Assembly: GCA_963840245.1 (NCBI GenBank)
Contig: CAWIYI010000018.1
Coordinates: 1-64,000 of the forward strand
Direction: 5' to 3'
DNA from: Bog-473 sp963840245
GTDB lineage: Bacteria > Actinomycetota > Acidimicrobiia > Acidimicrobiales > RAAP-2
DNA: 64,000 bases
Both the position numbers and the translations under genes were made by a program. Below the pieces are notes generated by a model. That model searched no databases. It saw only the letters and a program-made list of their open reading frames with translations, and had not been told where the DNA came from. Below are positions 20,593 to 31,603 of the stretch, piece after piece; positions within the stretch are counted from its first letter, which is position 1; each line of letters starts with the position of its first letter.

Positions 20593-20955
20593 CCTCCTGA
20601 CCTCCTGTCGGAGGACGCTCGCGTCGATCGACAGACGCTCAACCGTCGACTTCGCACGGCGGGGCTGACCTCCGGCCGTTCTCTCCATGCCAGCGGCTTC
20701 ACGTCCACCCGGCCGGCATCAAGCCCTGCGTCGCGCGCTGGCGGTCCCGCGGATCGACCGACCAGACGATCCGGCCGGTGCCGCCAAGACGTGCCCAGCC
20801 TCTGCGCCGGATCGACCTCCAAAACTCTAAACGGTTGTGTTTATAGTTTTGGATGAGAGACGGCAGACCGCTCTCGCCAGGGGCGTGAGCGCCCTGGCCC
20901 CGGCACCCCATCGAAGGGTCGCAGCCCGCTCATCGCCGGCGGAGTTCTGCCCCGT
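20593..20955. other. Convergent intergenic region
   Basis: About 360 bases between the ends of thiE (+) and the hydrolase gene (-). I see no supportable gene; short open frames here lack family features. The one clear structure is the AT-rich inverted repeat at 20819-20852, listed separately. Confidence 0.6.
20819..20852. promoter_or_regulatory. AT-rich 14-bp-arm inverted repeat
   Basis: Left arm CCAAAACTCTAAAC, loop GGTTGT, right arm GTTTATAGTTTTGG; 13 of 14 positions pair. It is strikingly AT-rich within a high-GC region. The A-run on one side and T-run on the other would suit a bidirectional terminator between two convergent genes. The inner TAAAC...GTTTA symmetry would equally suit a TetR-type operator left over from a lost promoter. 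The sequence alone does not decide. Confidence 0.55.
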
Positions 20956-21706
20956 CTAGTGCCGGCGCTCCAGCCAGCCCACCAGAATGGCGATGACCCG
21001 GGGGTCGGCCCGGAGCCAGTGGCCGGCGCCGTGGACGACGTGCAGCTCCGAGGGCCCGGTGGCCGCGTCCGCCAGGGCCCGGGCGTCGGCCAGCGGGACG
21101 TCGGCGTCGTCCGAGCCGTGCACCACGAGCAGCGGCCGGCCCTTGAGCAGCGCGGCGTCCTCCATCGGGTGCAGGACGGAGAGCTCCTTGGCCCAGGTGT
21201 CGACGGAGGCCGGGAACCCGGGCGACGTGACGACGCCGGTCTGGCGGCAGCGGGCCAGCAACCGCTCGGGGTCGGCGGCCAGCGGGGCGAGGTCGCCGGG
21301 CGTGCCGAGGCAGGCCACCCCGGCGACGCGCTCGTCGCCGGCGGCCAGGTGCAGCGCCAGCACGCCGCCGAACCCGAAGCCGACGATCAGGCGGGGGGCC
21401 GCCTCGGGGATCTCGCTCGAGGCCAGGAAGGCCAGGTCGTCCAGCCAACCCAGCGCGGAGAAGTCGCCGGCCGACTCGCCGGCGCCGCGCAGCGCCGCCG
21501 TGACGACGCGCCAGCCCGACTCCCGGGTGAGGCGGTCGGCCAGGGCCGGATAGGTCAGGGCGACGTCGGCCGCCGCGCCCTTGGGCCGCGGCAGGTCGTG
21601 GCAGAGCACGACGTGGCCGTGCACGGGCGCGCCCTCGCTGGTGGCACTGGCGTAGGTGGCCAGGTCCCCCGCCGGCCCGCGGCCGGAGCCTGAATGGCCC
21701 CGGCAT
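20956..21706 (-). CDS. Alpha/beta-hydrolase-like protein lacking the Ser nucleophile (one frameshift)
   Basis: The body reads as an alpha/beta hydrolase: GHVVLCHDLPRPKGAA near the start, acid in VVHGSDDADVPLADA, and the catalytic-type His in VHGAGHWLR. The nucleophile elbow, however, is VGFGFGGVLAL, with Gly where Ser should be, so classical esterase chemistry is not expected. ATG 21706 lies 2 bases after the upstream acyl-CoA dehydrogenase stop but is out of frame with the body; removing one C from the C5 run at 21666-21670 joins them. Otherwise translation would begin at GTG 21624. It is probably co-transcribed with the dehydrogenase. Confidence 0.75.
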
Positions 21707-21707
21707 G

Positions 21708-22824
21708 TCAGATGCCGATGCGCTGTGCCAGCAGCTCGCGGTGGTACGAGGGGTCGCCCAGCAGCAGCTCCGAGGACTTGGCCCGCTTGAAGTAGAGGTG
21801 GGCCGGGTGCTCCCAGGTGAAGCCGATGCCACCGTGGATCTGGATGTTCTCCGCCGCGGAGTGGAAGTAGGCCTCCGAGCAGTACGACTTGGCCAGGCTG
21901 GCCACGACGGGCAGCTCGTCGGAGTCCTCGGCTGCGGCCCAGGCGGCGTAGTAGGCGGCCGACTTGGCCGACTCGACCTCGAGCAGCATGTCGGCGCACT
22001 TGTGCTTGATGGCCTGGAAGCTGCCGATGGGCCGGCCGAACTGGATCCGCGTCTTGGCGTACTCGACCGACGCAGTCGAGCACGCGCTGCGCGCCGCCGA
22101 CCTGCTCGGCCGCCAGCGCCACCGCGGCGAGGTCGAGCGTCTTGGACAGGCCGGGCTCGGCGCCGCCGTCGGCGCCGATGAGGGTGGCCGGCACCTCCGC
22201 GAACTCGAGCCGGGCCTGCTTGCGCGTCTGGTCCATCGTCGGCAGCGGCGTGCGCGTCAGGCCCGGTGCGTCACCGGGCACCGCGAAGAGCGAGACGCCC
22301 GCGCTGGTGCGGGCGGCCACGATGATGAGGTTGGCCACGTGCCCGTCGATGACGAACATCTTGTGGCCGTTGAGGACCCAGCCGTCGCCCTTCTGCGTGG
22401 CCGCGCACTCGATCCCGCTGAAGTCCCACTTCCCGTTGTCCTCGGTGATGGCGAGCGTCCCGATCGTCTCGCCCGAGGCGATGCCGGGCAGGTAGCTCTT
22501 CTTGGCCTCGTCGTCGCCGGAGGTGAGCAGCGCGTTGGCGGCCAGCGCCACCGACGAGAAGAACGGCGCACACAGCAGGGCGGCGCCCATCTCCTCGAGC
22601 ACGACGAGCAGCTCCACGTAGGTGAAGCCCGAGCCGCCGAACTCCTCGGGGATGGTGAGCGACTGCAGGCCGAGCTGGTCCGCCATCTGGCTCCACACGG
22701 CGGGGTCGTACCCCTCGGTCGTGTCCATCAGGCGACGCACCTCGGTCTCGGGCGACTTCTCGGCCAGGAACCGGCGCACCGCGGCGCGCAGCTCCTCCTG
22801 CTCGTCACTGAAGGCGAAATTCAT
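21708..22824 (-). CDS. Acyl-CoA dehydrogenase family protein (one frameshift)
   Basis: FAD-dependent oxidation of an acyl-CoA to the 2-enoyl-CoA. It shows the ACAD N-terminal helical domain (MNFAFSDEQEELRAAVRRFL), the flavin-binding middle (GTLAITEDNGKWD, GDGWVLNGHKMFVIDG) and the C-terminal domain with AENIQIHGGIGFTWEHPAHL. The frame changes at about 22066-22076; restoring it joins RVLDC to SVEYAKTRIQFGRPIGSFQ, a standard ACAD junction. The total is about 370 aa. The substrate is unclear; the lineage is common in sterol and aromatic acid catabolism clusters, but nothing here fixes it. Confidence 0.9.
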
Positions 22825-22970
22825 GCCAAGGCTCCTCTGCCTCTTGTGCCTCTGCCCCCGGCAGCCGGGCCGGCGGTGCGTCGCTTGGTCTACCAGACAC
22901 GGGGGCGGCGCGACCAGACGCCTCCCGGCTCCGTGCTCAACGGACGACTCAGCTGTGCCACGCTGGGACC

Positions 22971-23588
22971 ATGGGACAGCTGGAGCAGATCTGGAGCGAC
23001 GGTGCCGCCGAGGTCCACCAGATCGTGGTGGGACCGATGGACAACAACGTCTACATCCTGCGTTGCCGCCGCACCGGTGACGCCATGCTCATCGACGCCG
23101 CCAACGAGCACGAGGAGCTGCTGGAGATCTGCCGGCAGCTGGGCGTGAACCAGGTGGTGGAGACGCACGGGCACTGGGACCACATCCAGGCCGTGCCCGC
23201 CGTGCGCGAGGCCGGCATCTCGGTCGCCGTGACCAGCGCCGACGCGGGCATGCTGCCCAGCTACGACCTCATTCTCGAGGACGACGAGCAGCTCAGCGTG
23301 GGCGACCTGCGCCTCAAGACGCTGGCCACCCCGGGCCACACCCCGGGCTCCATCTGCTTCGCCGTCGAGGGCACGAACCTCCTGTTCACCGGCGACACCC
23401 TCTTCCCGGGCGGCCCGGGCAACACGTCGTTCGAGAACGCCGACTTCGACACCATCATTCAGTCCATCGACCGCCGCATCTTTGCCAGGTTCGGCCCCGA
23501 CACCCTGGTCCTGCCCGGCCACGGTGACGCCACCACGGTCGGGAACGAGGCTCCTCACCTGGGCGAATGGGTCGAGCGAGGTTGGTGA
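22971..23588 (+). CDS. MBL-fold metallo-hydrolase
   Basis: A 205-aa metallo-beta-lactamase-fold enzyme of the glyoxalase II-like group. Metal ligands: THGHWDH (HxHxDH), His in LATPGHTPGS, Asp in FTGDTLFPGGPG and His in LPGHGDATTVG. Glyoxalase II-type enzymes hydrolyse thioesters of glutathione or mycothiol; other members are persulfide dioxygenases or lactonases. Both coordinating sets are complete, so it should be active. It lies upstream of the sufC1-sufS-sufU operon on the same strand with an 80-base gap that probably holds the suf promoter. Confidence 0.9.
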   Translation: MGQLEQIWSDGAAEVHQIVVGPMDNNVYILRCRRTGDAMLIDAANEHEELLEICRQLGVNQVVETHGHWDHIQAVPAVREAGISVAVTSADAGMLPSYDLILEDDEQLSVGDLRLKTLATPGHTPGSICFAVEGTNLLFTGDTLFPGGPGNTSFENADFDTIIQSIDRRIFARFGPDTLVLPGHGDATTVGNEAPHLGEWVERGW

Positions 23589-23668
23589 GGACCGCCGCGG
23601 GGAGTCCGCCGGAGCCGTCCCGGCGGCCTGTACCGGAATACCTGACCAAAACGGTAGGCTTTTAGGAG

Positions 23669-24417
<749 letters not shown>

Positions 24418-24421
<4 letters not shown>

Positions 24422-25706
24422 CGCCCGAGGCCACAACGTCACACGGCGCCCCATCGACCGGGCCCGCGGCGCCGCTCAACGTCGAGGCCCTGCGCAAGGA
24501 CTTCCCGCTGCTGACGCGCACGGTGAACGGCCGGCCCATCGTCTATCTCGACTCGGCCTCCTCCGCGCTGCAGCCGCAGTGCCGTGATCGACGCCATGAG
24601 CCGCTACTACGAGACGACGCACGCCAACGTGCACCGCGGCGTCTACGCCACCGCCGAGGAGGCCACCGCGCTCTACGAGCGGGCCCGCATCGTGTCGGGC
24701 CGCTTCATCGGCGCGCCGGACCCCGCGCACGAGGTGGTGTTCACCAAGAACACGACCGAGTCGCTCAACCTCGTGGCCCAGTCCTGGGGCCGGGCCAACC
24801 TGCGCGCCGGCGACGCCGTGCTCCTGACCGAGATGGAGCACCACGCCAACATCGTGCCCTGGATGATCCTCTCCGAGGAGCTGGGCGGCCTCGACCTGCG
24901 CTACATCCCCGATCGACGGGGACGGCCGCCTCGAGCTCGACGACCTGGATCGTCTCGTCGACGGCGTCAAGGTCGTCGGCGTGTCCTGCATGTCCAACGT
25001 GCTCGGCACCATCAACCCGGTGCGCCTGATCGCCGACGCCGCGCACGGCGCCGGGGCCGTCGTGGTGGCCGACGGCGCGCAGCTCGTCCCGCACGCGCCG
25101 GTCGACGTGCGCGCGCTCGGGGTCGACTTCCTCGCCTTCTCGGCCCACAAGATGATGGGCCCGACCGGCATCGGCGTCCTGTGGGGCCGGGCCGAGCTGC
25201 TCGAGGCCATGCCGCCCTTCCTCGGCGGCGGCGGCATGATCCTCGACGTCAGGCTCGACGGCTTTCGCCCCGCGCCGCCCCCGGCCCGCTTCGAGGCGGG
25301 CACGCCGCCCATCGCCGAGGCGGTCGGCCTGACGGCGGCCATCGCCTACCTGAACGACATCGGGATGGATCGCATCCGGGCCCACGAGCTGGCCCTGACC
25401 AACCACGCGCTGGCCCGCCTGGACGAGAAGCTGGGCTCCGACGTGCGGGTGTTCGGCCCGCCGGCGGGCGACGACCGCGGCGGCGTGCTGTCGCTGGCCT
25501 ACCGCGACGTGCACGCGCACGACCTGGCCCAGGTGCTCGACCAGTTCGGCGTGTGCGTGCGACCGGGTCACCACTGCGCCAAGCCACTGATGCGGCGCCT
25601 CGGCGTCCAGGCCACCGCCCGCGCCTCGTTGTCCCTGTTCAGCGACGAGCACGACATCGAGGTGCTGATCGAGGGATTGCTCGAAGCCGGTAGATTGTTC
25701 GGCTAA
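24418..25706 (+). CDS. sufS: Cysteine desulfurase SufS (two frameshifts)
   Basis: PLP enzyme that removes sulfur from cysteine and passes it to SufU. Visible parts are VNGRPIVYLDSASSALQP at the N-terminus, THANVHRGVYATAEEAT, the PLP Lys in DFLAFSAHKMMGPTG and the catalytic Cys in VRPGHHCAKPLM. The frame changes near 24579-24583, where correction gives AVIDAMSRYYE, and at 24907-24911, where it gives YIP joined to IDGDGRLELDDLDRLVDG. ATG 24418 overlaps the sufC stop, and the stop at 25706 abuts sufU. The total of about 429 aa fits group II SufS. Confidence 0.93.
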
Positions 25707-26210
25707 TGGCCGACCTCGAAGAGCTGTACCGCGAGATCATCCTCGACCACTACCGCTCGCCCCGGAACCGTGGGGAGCTGGACTCCCCGCCCGCCCACCG
25801 TGTCGAGGGCTTCAACCCGCTGTGCGGCGACGAGGTCGTGGTGTCCATGCTCGTCGAGGACGGCAAGCTGGCCGACCTCAAGATCGGAGGCTCGGGCTGC
25901 TCCATCAGCCAGTCCTCGGCCTCGCTGATGTCGGCCGCCGTGAAAGGGCAAGCCGGTCGGCGAGGTGCGCCGGCTCATCTCGACCTTCAAGGGGATGATG
26001 TCGATCCACGAGGCCCACCTCGACCCCGAGACCGACGGCAACGGGGCCGAGGTGCTCGAGGGCGAGCCCGAGGAGATCGACCTCGACAAGCTGGGCGAGC
26101 TGGCTGCGCTCCAGGGCGTGGTGAAGTTCCCGGTGCGCATCAAGTGCGCGACCTTGAGCTGGAACGCGCTGGCTCAGGGCCTCGACGAGGTGGCGGCCGA
26201 AGCCTCCTAG
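25706..26210 (+). CDS. sufU: SufU sulfur-transfer protein (one frameshift)
   Basis: Zn-dependent sulfurtransferase that accepts persulfide from SufS. It begins MADLEELYREIILDHYRSP; the zinc ligands are in FNPLCGDEV, GSGCSISQSSAS and IKCATLSW. The frame changes within the AAAGGG run at 25943-25948: removing one base gives VKGKPVGEVRRLISTF. The total of about 167 aa fits SufU, and it contains the 18-20 residue insertion between the second and third Cys that distinguishes SufU from IscU. It is the last gene of the sufC1-sufS-sufU operon; no sufT (DUF59) follows. Confidence 0.93.
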
Positions 26211-26220
26211 GTGCCGCCGC

Positions 26221-26244
26221 TGGCGCTCTGGCGCTCTGGCGCTC
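26221..26244 (+). repeat. Three tandem 8-bp units
   Basis: TGGCGCTC is repeated three times just after the sufU stop codon. It has no evident coding role and may be replication slippage. Confidence 0.7.
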
Positions 26245-26360
26245 TGGTGGGCTGACGCCGTGGCCAGGCCGGCACGAGGACCCCGGCGTATTTCTCCCGA
26301 ACTGTAAACAGATCCGTTGAGAGTTCACGGGACAGCCCCGGACCCTTCCAACTGCGAATG

Positions 26361-26380
26361 GCTCAGCTCAGCTCAGCTCA
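26361..26380. repeat. Four tandem GCTCA units at the LCP gene stop
   Basis: GCTCA is repeated four times and spans the stop codon of the minus-strand LCP gene (TGA at 26380-26378). Unit gain or loss would change the bases at and just beyond the stop codon. It is probably slippage-prone. Confidence 0.6.
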
Positions 26381-27766
26381 GGCCGGCGAGCAGGGCGTGG
26401 GGTTGAAGGAAGGCGGCGGGATCGTGGTCGGCGTTGTGGTGGCGCTCCCGGACCCGCTCGACGACGTGCTCGGGCTTGCCGGCGCCACCGTGGTCGGCGT
26501 GACGGTCGGAGGCGGGTTGGGGTCACCTGCGGCGTCGGGGGGCGGGTTCGTCGGCGACACGAGGTCGGAGCCGAAGATGTTGACCAGCATCTGTTGTGCC
26601 TCCGGCTGCTGGACCGTCAGGACGTCGCCGAGGTCCCCGAACCCGTTGGCCGCCTCGGTGGGCAGGGTCTGCCCCTGCAGATTGGTGGGGTCGAACGAGC
26701 GGTAGGTCAGGGCCAGCCCGATGAGCTGGTTGAAGCCGAAGCTGTCGTCGATGGTGACGCCCTCGTGGACGGAGCCGATGAAGGCGTTGACCGTGAGCGG
26801 GTTCACCTTCGACTTGGCCGAGGTGATCAGCGACCTGATGAAGACGTCCTGGCGATCGATCCGGCCGAAGTCGCTCGTCCCGTCGGTGTGCCAGTAGCCG
26901 TTCGTGTAGTACTCGTAGTGGCGGGCCCGGGCCACGGCCAGGGCTTGGGAGCCGTTCAGCAGCTGGCACCCGGGGGTCGTGATGTTGAGCCCGGAGTAGG
27001 AGTCCTTGGCCGGGTAGGGAAAGTCGAGGTAGATGCCGCCCAGGGCGTTGACCGCGTCCTGGAAGCCGGAGAAGTCCACCTGGACCACGTGGTTGATGGG
27101 AATGCCGAAGTTGGCCGTGATCGTCTTGACCAACTGGTTCGCGCCGGAGTTGTAGGACGAGTTGATGCGGTTGTAGGTGCCGAACTGCTCCGTGTCGGGC
27201 GGGAGCATGGAGACGACGGTGTCGCGCGGGATGGACACGATCTGGATCTGCTTGGTTGATGGCGTGACCCGCCACAGCTGCACGACGTCGCTGCGCTGGC
27301 CGGTGACGAGGGAGGAGGAACCGAAGGACTTCGCAGCCTGGCTCGACTCACCGACCCGGGTGTCCGAGCCGATGACCAAGATGGTGAAGGGCGAACCGCT
27401 CTCCGCCGCCACCTCGTCGTTGATGTGCACCTTGCTGATCTGGTTGTAGCGGTACCAGAGGTAGCCGTACCCGGCGCCGACGACGGCCAGCGCCAGCACG
27501 AGCAACGCGCAGAGCGCCACCACGGTTTTCTTGCCGCGGCTCCAACTCCGCTTCCCGCTGCGACGCCCGCGGGGGCGGCGCCGCTCCGAGTCGACGCGGG
27601 CACCGAGCGCCTTCAGCCCCGCCTCGTTGGCCACGCTCGCGCCCTCGGGCCCCGAGCGCATCATTTGCCGCCCGAGCGCGGCCAACCCCTCCTGGTTCGC
27701 GGGCGTCCCTCGCCGCTTTCCAGGGGAGCGATCCGACCCGTCGCCCGTGGGACGACCGTTCGCCAT
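26378..27766 (-). CDS. LytR-CpsA-Psr (LCP) family protein
   Basis: Membrane-anchored ligase that attaches polymers such as arabinogalactan or teichoic acids to peptidoglycan. A long basic cytoplasmic N-terminus (GRRSGKRSWSRGKK) precedes one transmembrane helix (VVALCALLVLALAVVGAGYG, about residues 80-100), then the extracellular LCP domain with FTILVIGSDTR, RSDVVQLWRV, IVSIPRDT and TYNRINSSY, including the conserved Arg residues that hold the lipid diphosphate. The tail is Pro/Thr/Ser-rich. ATG 27766 is preferred to the in-frame TTG six codons earlier. It sits between two suf operons but has no evident link to them. Confidence 0.92.
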   Translation of the reverse strand: MANGRPTGDGSDRSPGKRRGTPANQEGLAALGRQMMRSGPEGASVANEAGLKALGARVDSERRRPRGRRSGKRSWSRGKKTVVALCALLVLALAVVGAGYGYLWYRYNQISKVHINDEVAAESGSPFTILVIGSDTRVGESSQAAKSFGSSSLVTGQRSDVVQLWRVTPSTKQIQIVSIPRDTVVSMLPPDTEQFGTYNRINSSYNSGANQLVKTITANFGIPINHVVQVDFSGFQDAVNALGGIYLDFPYPAKDSYSGLNITTPGCQLLNGSQALAVARARHYEYYTNGYWHTDGTSDFGRIDRQDVFIRSLITSAKSKVNPLTVNAFIGSVHEGVTIDDSFGFNQLIGLALTYRSFDPTNLQGQTLPTEAANGFGDLGDVLTVQQPEAQQMLVNIFGSDLVSPTNPPPDAAGDPNPPPTVTPTTVAPASPSTSSSGSGSATTTPTTIPPPSFNPTPCSPA

Positions 27767-27847
27767 GGGGAAGAACGGTACCAAGCACCGATGCCGATTT
27801 CGCGGCAGCCGTGCGGCGGGGAGATCCGGCGCAGCCGGCGGCGCTGC

Positions 27848-28630
<783 letters not shown>

Positions 28631-28634
<4 letters not shown>

Positions 28635-28948
28635 GGCAGCACCACGGCGACCTTGCCGTCCTGCACCTCGACGGCGTAGACGGCGACGGGTTGGGTGGCC
28701 GGCAGCGAGCAGGGCGCGCCGGTCACCAGGTCGAACGTGCTGCCGTGGCGGGGGCACTCGATCTGGCACTCCTCGGCCCAGACCTCGCCCTCCGCCAGCG
28801 AGTAGTCCTCGTGGCTGCACTCGTCGTCGACGGCGTAGAAGGCGTCGCCGATGCGCACGAGCGCGATGCGCCGGCCGGCCACGTCGAAGCGCCGCGCCTC
28901 ACCGGAAGCCAGGTCGTCGGGCGCGCAGAGCGCCACGGTCTCAGACAC
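28631..28948 (-). CDS. Rieske-type [2Fe-2S] protein in suf operon
   Basis: A 105-aa single-domain Rieske ferredoxin of the non-haem dioxygenase type. The ligand motifs are CSHEDYSL (CxH) and CPRHGSTFD (CxxH), separated by 17 residues, as in such ferredoxins. It lacks a membrane anchor. It overlaps sufD by 8 bases upstream and sufC2 by GTGA downstream. This placement in actinobacterial suf operons is known; the role is usually taken to be electron supply for assembly, which is inference. Confidence 0.93.
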
Positions 28949-30245
28949 CGGCGGGCAGGGCCCGGCCGCCCAGTGCGGCGTCGAGACGCTCGTGCACCTC
29001 GCGCTGCAGGAACGGCACGATCTCGGGGACGGGAGACCGGTCGATGATGGCGTCGAAGAAGCCGCGCACGATGAGGCCCTCGGCGATCTCGGGCACCACC
29101 CCGCGCGACTCGATGTAGTAGCGCTGGTCCTCGTCGATCGGCCCGACCGTGGACGCGTGGGAGCAGCGCACGTCGTTCTCCAGGATGTCGAGGTTCGGCA
29201 CCGAGTCGGCGTGCGCCCCCTCGTCGAGCACGAGGTTGTGGTTGGTCTGGCGGGCGTCGCTGCGCACCGCCCCCCGGTGCACCCGGATCAGCCCGCTGTA
29301 GACCGAGCGCGACCGGCCGGCCACCGCGCCCTGGCACAGGAGCTCGCTGGTCGTACGCGGTGCGACGTGGTCCTGCAGGGTGCGGACGTCGTGCACCTGG
29401 GCGTCGTCGCCGAGATAGGCCGACAGGATCTCGCTGCGGGCGTCCCTCCCCTCCACCGAGACATCGGCCCGCACCCGGTCGTAGGAGGCGCCGAGGCCGA
29501 CGGTGAACGTGCGCAGCGTGGCGTTGGCCCCGCCGCGGCCGGCCAGGCGGGCGATCGACCAGGCGGCGCGGCCCAGGATCTGCAGGGAGACGTACGAGAG
29601 CGACGCGCCGTCGGCGGCGGCCAGCTCGGTGACCGGCACCACCAGCGTGCGGTCCTCGCCCTCGGCCCCGGCGAAGACCTCGACCACGGAGAGGCGGGCT
29701 CCCTCCCCGGCGCGCACGCAGGTGCGGGGGAAGGCGGACGCTCCCGCGTCGCACCAGTGCACGATGAGCACCGGCGCGTCCACCGCCAGGCCGTCGGGCA
29801 CGTCGACGAAGACGGGATCGGGCGCGAAAGCGTCGTTGAGGCGCACCAGCGCGTCGCCGCCCTCCTGCACCGCGCCGAGCATGCCGGCCGACCCGGGCAC
29901 CTCGTCGGCCCGCCCGAAGGCGAATCCCGCCCCGCCCGGCCCGGGGGTCGTGAAGGTACCGGCCCGCCCGTTGTGCACGAGGACGCTCCCGGCGACCGGG
30001 CCCAGCGCCGTGGTGAGTGCCGCCAGCAACTGGTCGCCCGCCGGGGCGGGGCCGCCGGCGGCCGGCGGCGGCGCGAAGTCGTCGAGGTCCAGGTCGTCGA
30101 TCGGCGTGTAGCGCCAGACCTCCTCGCTCTCCGAGGGCAGGGGCGACGACGCGAACGCCTCGTAGCCGATGGCCCGGCGCGCGCGCAGCCAGTCCGGTCC
30201 GGCCAGGCCCGCGGAAGCCTCGGCGGTGAAGGTGTGCAGGGTCAC
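28941..30245 (-). CDS. sufD: Fe-S cluster assembly protein SufD
   Basis: Scaffold subunit of SufBCD with a right-handed beta-helix core. The 434-aa frame is intact. The N-terminal helical part includes SEEVWRYTPIDDLDLDDF; the C-terminal core includes SDARQTNHNLVLDEGAHADS, PNLDILENDVRCSHASTVGP and the family ending EGLIVRGFFDAIID. The conserved His in SHASTVGP is the SufD residue implicated in cluster building with SufB. It starts at GTG 30245 with GAGGA before it. It is the first gene of the sufD-Rieske-sufC2 operon, divergent from an enoyl-CoA hydratase. Confidence 0.94.
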   Translation of the reverse strand: MTLHTFTAEASAGLAGPDWLRARRAIGYEAFASSPLPSESEEVWRYTPIDDLDLDDFAPPPAAGGPAPAGDQLLAALTTALGPVAGSVLVHNGRAGTFTTPGPGGAGFAFGRADEVPGSAGMLGAVQEGGDALVRLNDAFAPDPVFVDVPDGLAVDAPVLIVHWCDAGASAFPRTCVRAGEGARLSVVEVFAGAEGEDRTLVVPVTELAAADGASLSYVSLQILGRAAWSIARLAGRGGANATLRTFTVGLGASYDRVRADVSVEGRDARSEILSAYLGDDAQVHDVRTLQDHVAPRTTSELLCQGAVAGRSRSVYSGLIRVHRGAVRSDARQTNHNLVLDEGAHADSVPNLDILENDVRCSHASTVGPIDEDQRYYIESRGVVPEIAEGLIVRGFFDAIIDRSPVPEIVPFLQREVHERLDAALGGRALPAGV

Positions 30246-30329
30246 GTCCTCTTTCAGGGTCGCCGATGTGGCCCATGCACTCTAGTGGTCTCCTGCGAGC
30301 GCCCCTACCAGGCCGATTAGCCTTCGGGC

Positions 30330-31200
30330 ATGGGAGAGATCGACGGTTTCGAGTCACCGGTGCTGCGCATCGAGCACGACGACGGGGAGGCGGTGGCGAC
30401 CCTGTGGCTGGACCGGCCCGAGGCCCGCAACGCCATGGGGATGGACCTGTGGCGGGACCTGCCGCGGGCCATGGACGCGCTGGCCGGCTGACACGGGTGT
30501 GCGGGCCGTCGTCATCGCGGCCAAGGGGCCGCACTTCTCCGTCGGCCTCGACCTGAAGGCCATGGGCGGCATGCTCAGTGGCGGCGGGGGCGACGGTGCG
30601 GTGGACGAGGGGTCGTCACGCCCCTCCATGGCCGCCCGGGCCCGCGGGGCCCGCGCCAACGTGCTCGAGCTCCAGGACTCCGTCACCGCGGTGGCGCGCT
30701 GCCCCAAGCCCGTCATCGCGGCGGTGCACGGCTACTGCATCGGCGGTGGCGTCGACCTGATCGCGGCGTGCGACATCCGCCTGGCCTCGGCGGACGCCGT
30801 GTTCTCGGTGCGCGAGGCCAAGATCGCCATCGTGGCCGACCTCGGGAGCCTGCAGCGCCTCCCCGCCATCATCGGCGCGGGGCACCTGGCCGAGCTGGCG
30901 TTCACCGGCAAGGACATCAGCGCGGAGCGGGCCAAGGAGATCGGGCTGGTCAACGACGTGGCGGCCGACGCCGCGGGGGTGCAGAAGGCGGCCCATGCGC
31001 TGGCGGTGGAGATCGCCGCCAACTCCCCCATCGCGGTGCAGGGCACCAAGGCCGTCCTGGCGGCCAACGAGGGCCGGACCGTGGCCGAGGGCCTCGACTA
31101 CGTGGCGACCTGGAACGCCGGCATGCTGGCCTCCGACGACCTGATCGAGGCGGTCAGCGCCTTCATGGAGAAGCGGCCACCGAAGTTCACCGGCCGCTAG
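30330..31200 (+). CDS. Enoyl-CoA hydratase/isomerase (one frameshift)
   Basis: Crotonase-fold enzyme of beta-oxidation-like pathways. From ATG 30330 the first part reads VATLWLDRPEARNAMGMDLW, then a premature TGA at 30489 appears; deleting one G at 30486-30487 gives ALAADTGVRAVVIAAKGPHF, the expected continuation. The oxyanion hole is in FSVGLDLKAMGG and HGYCIGGGVDLIAACDIR. At the position of the second hydratase Glu the sequence is AKIAIVADLGSLQRLP, with Asp; the AD-L-G-x-L-x-R-L-P form is typical of delta3,5-delta2,4-dienoyl-CoA isomerases, a plausible alternative. The total is about 289 aa. Confidence 0.88.
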
Positions 31201-31216
31201 CGCGGACGGCGCCGGC

Positions 31217-31555
31217 TCAGCGCTTGCGGCGCCACCAGCGGTTGGCGGAGCGCTCCTTGCGGGCGTCGTCGGCCCGCACCTCGTCGAGCACGTCCGGCGC
31301 GACGCCGTTCACGATGTCCTCGGCCGAGCCGAGCAGCTCGGCCACGTTCGTCCCGCCGGTGCCGGGCTCCTCCTCGAGCGCCGGCTCCACCAGGCTGCCG
31401 TGCACCCACCCCACGTCGGCCATGCGGCGGTGGTACGAGGGGCAGTTCTCCGGGCAGCGCCACGGTGCCTCGGGGGCGAGATCGAGCACGCAGAAGCGGG
31501 CGGCCTCGCCCGAGGCGTAGGTCCGGCTCTGGAAGTGGACGCATTCCTCGCGCAT
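31217..31555 (-). CDS. Small four-cysteine protein downstream of sufB
   Basis: A 112-aa protein. The N-terminal third carries Cys residues in MREECVHFQSRTY, ARFCVLDLAPEAPW and RCPENCPSY, a C..C..C-x3-C arrangement suited to binding zinc or an Fe-S cluster. The rest is acidic, then ends in WWRRKR. I recognise the MREEC...CPENCP pattern as recurring in actinobacterial hypothetical proteins but know of no assigned function. It starts 49 bases after the sufB stop on the same strand, so co-transcription is likely. ATG 31555 is preferred over GTG 31561. Confidence 0.75.
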   Translation of the reverse strand: MREECVHFQSRTYASGEAARFCVLDLAPEAPWRCPENCPSYHRRMADVGWVHGSLVEPALEEEPGTGGTNVAELLGSAEDIVNGVAPDVLDEVRADDARKERSANRWWRRKR

Positions 31556-31603
31556 CGGCACGGTTCTATGGTGCCACGCGGCCGCAGACCGGGTTCCGGC
31601 AGC

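Noticed and set aside
26211..26380. CRISPR-like array from the short repeats after sufU
   Set aside because: Units of 8 and 5 bp without spacers are simple tandem repeats.
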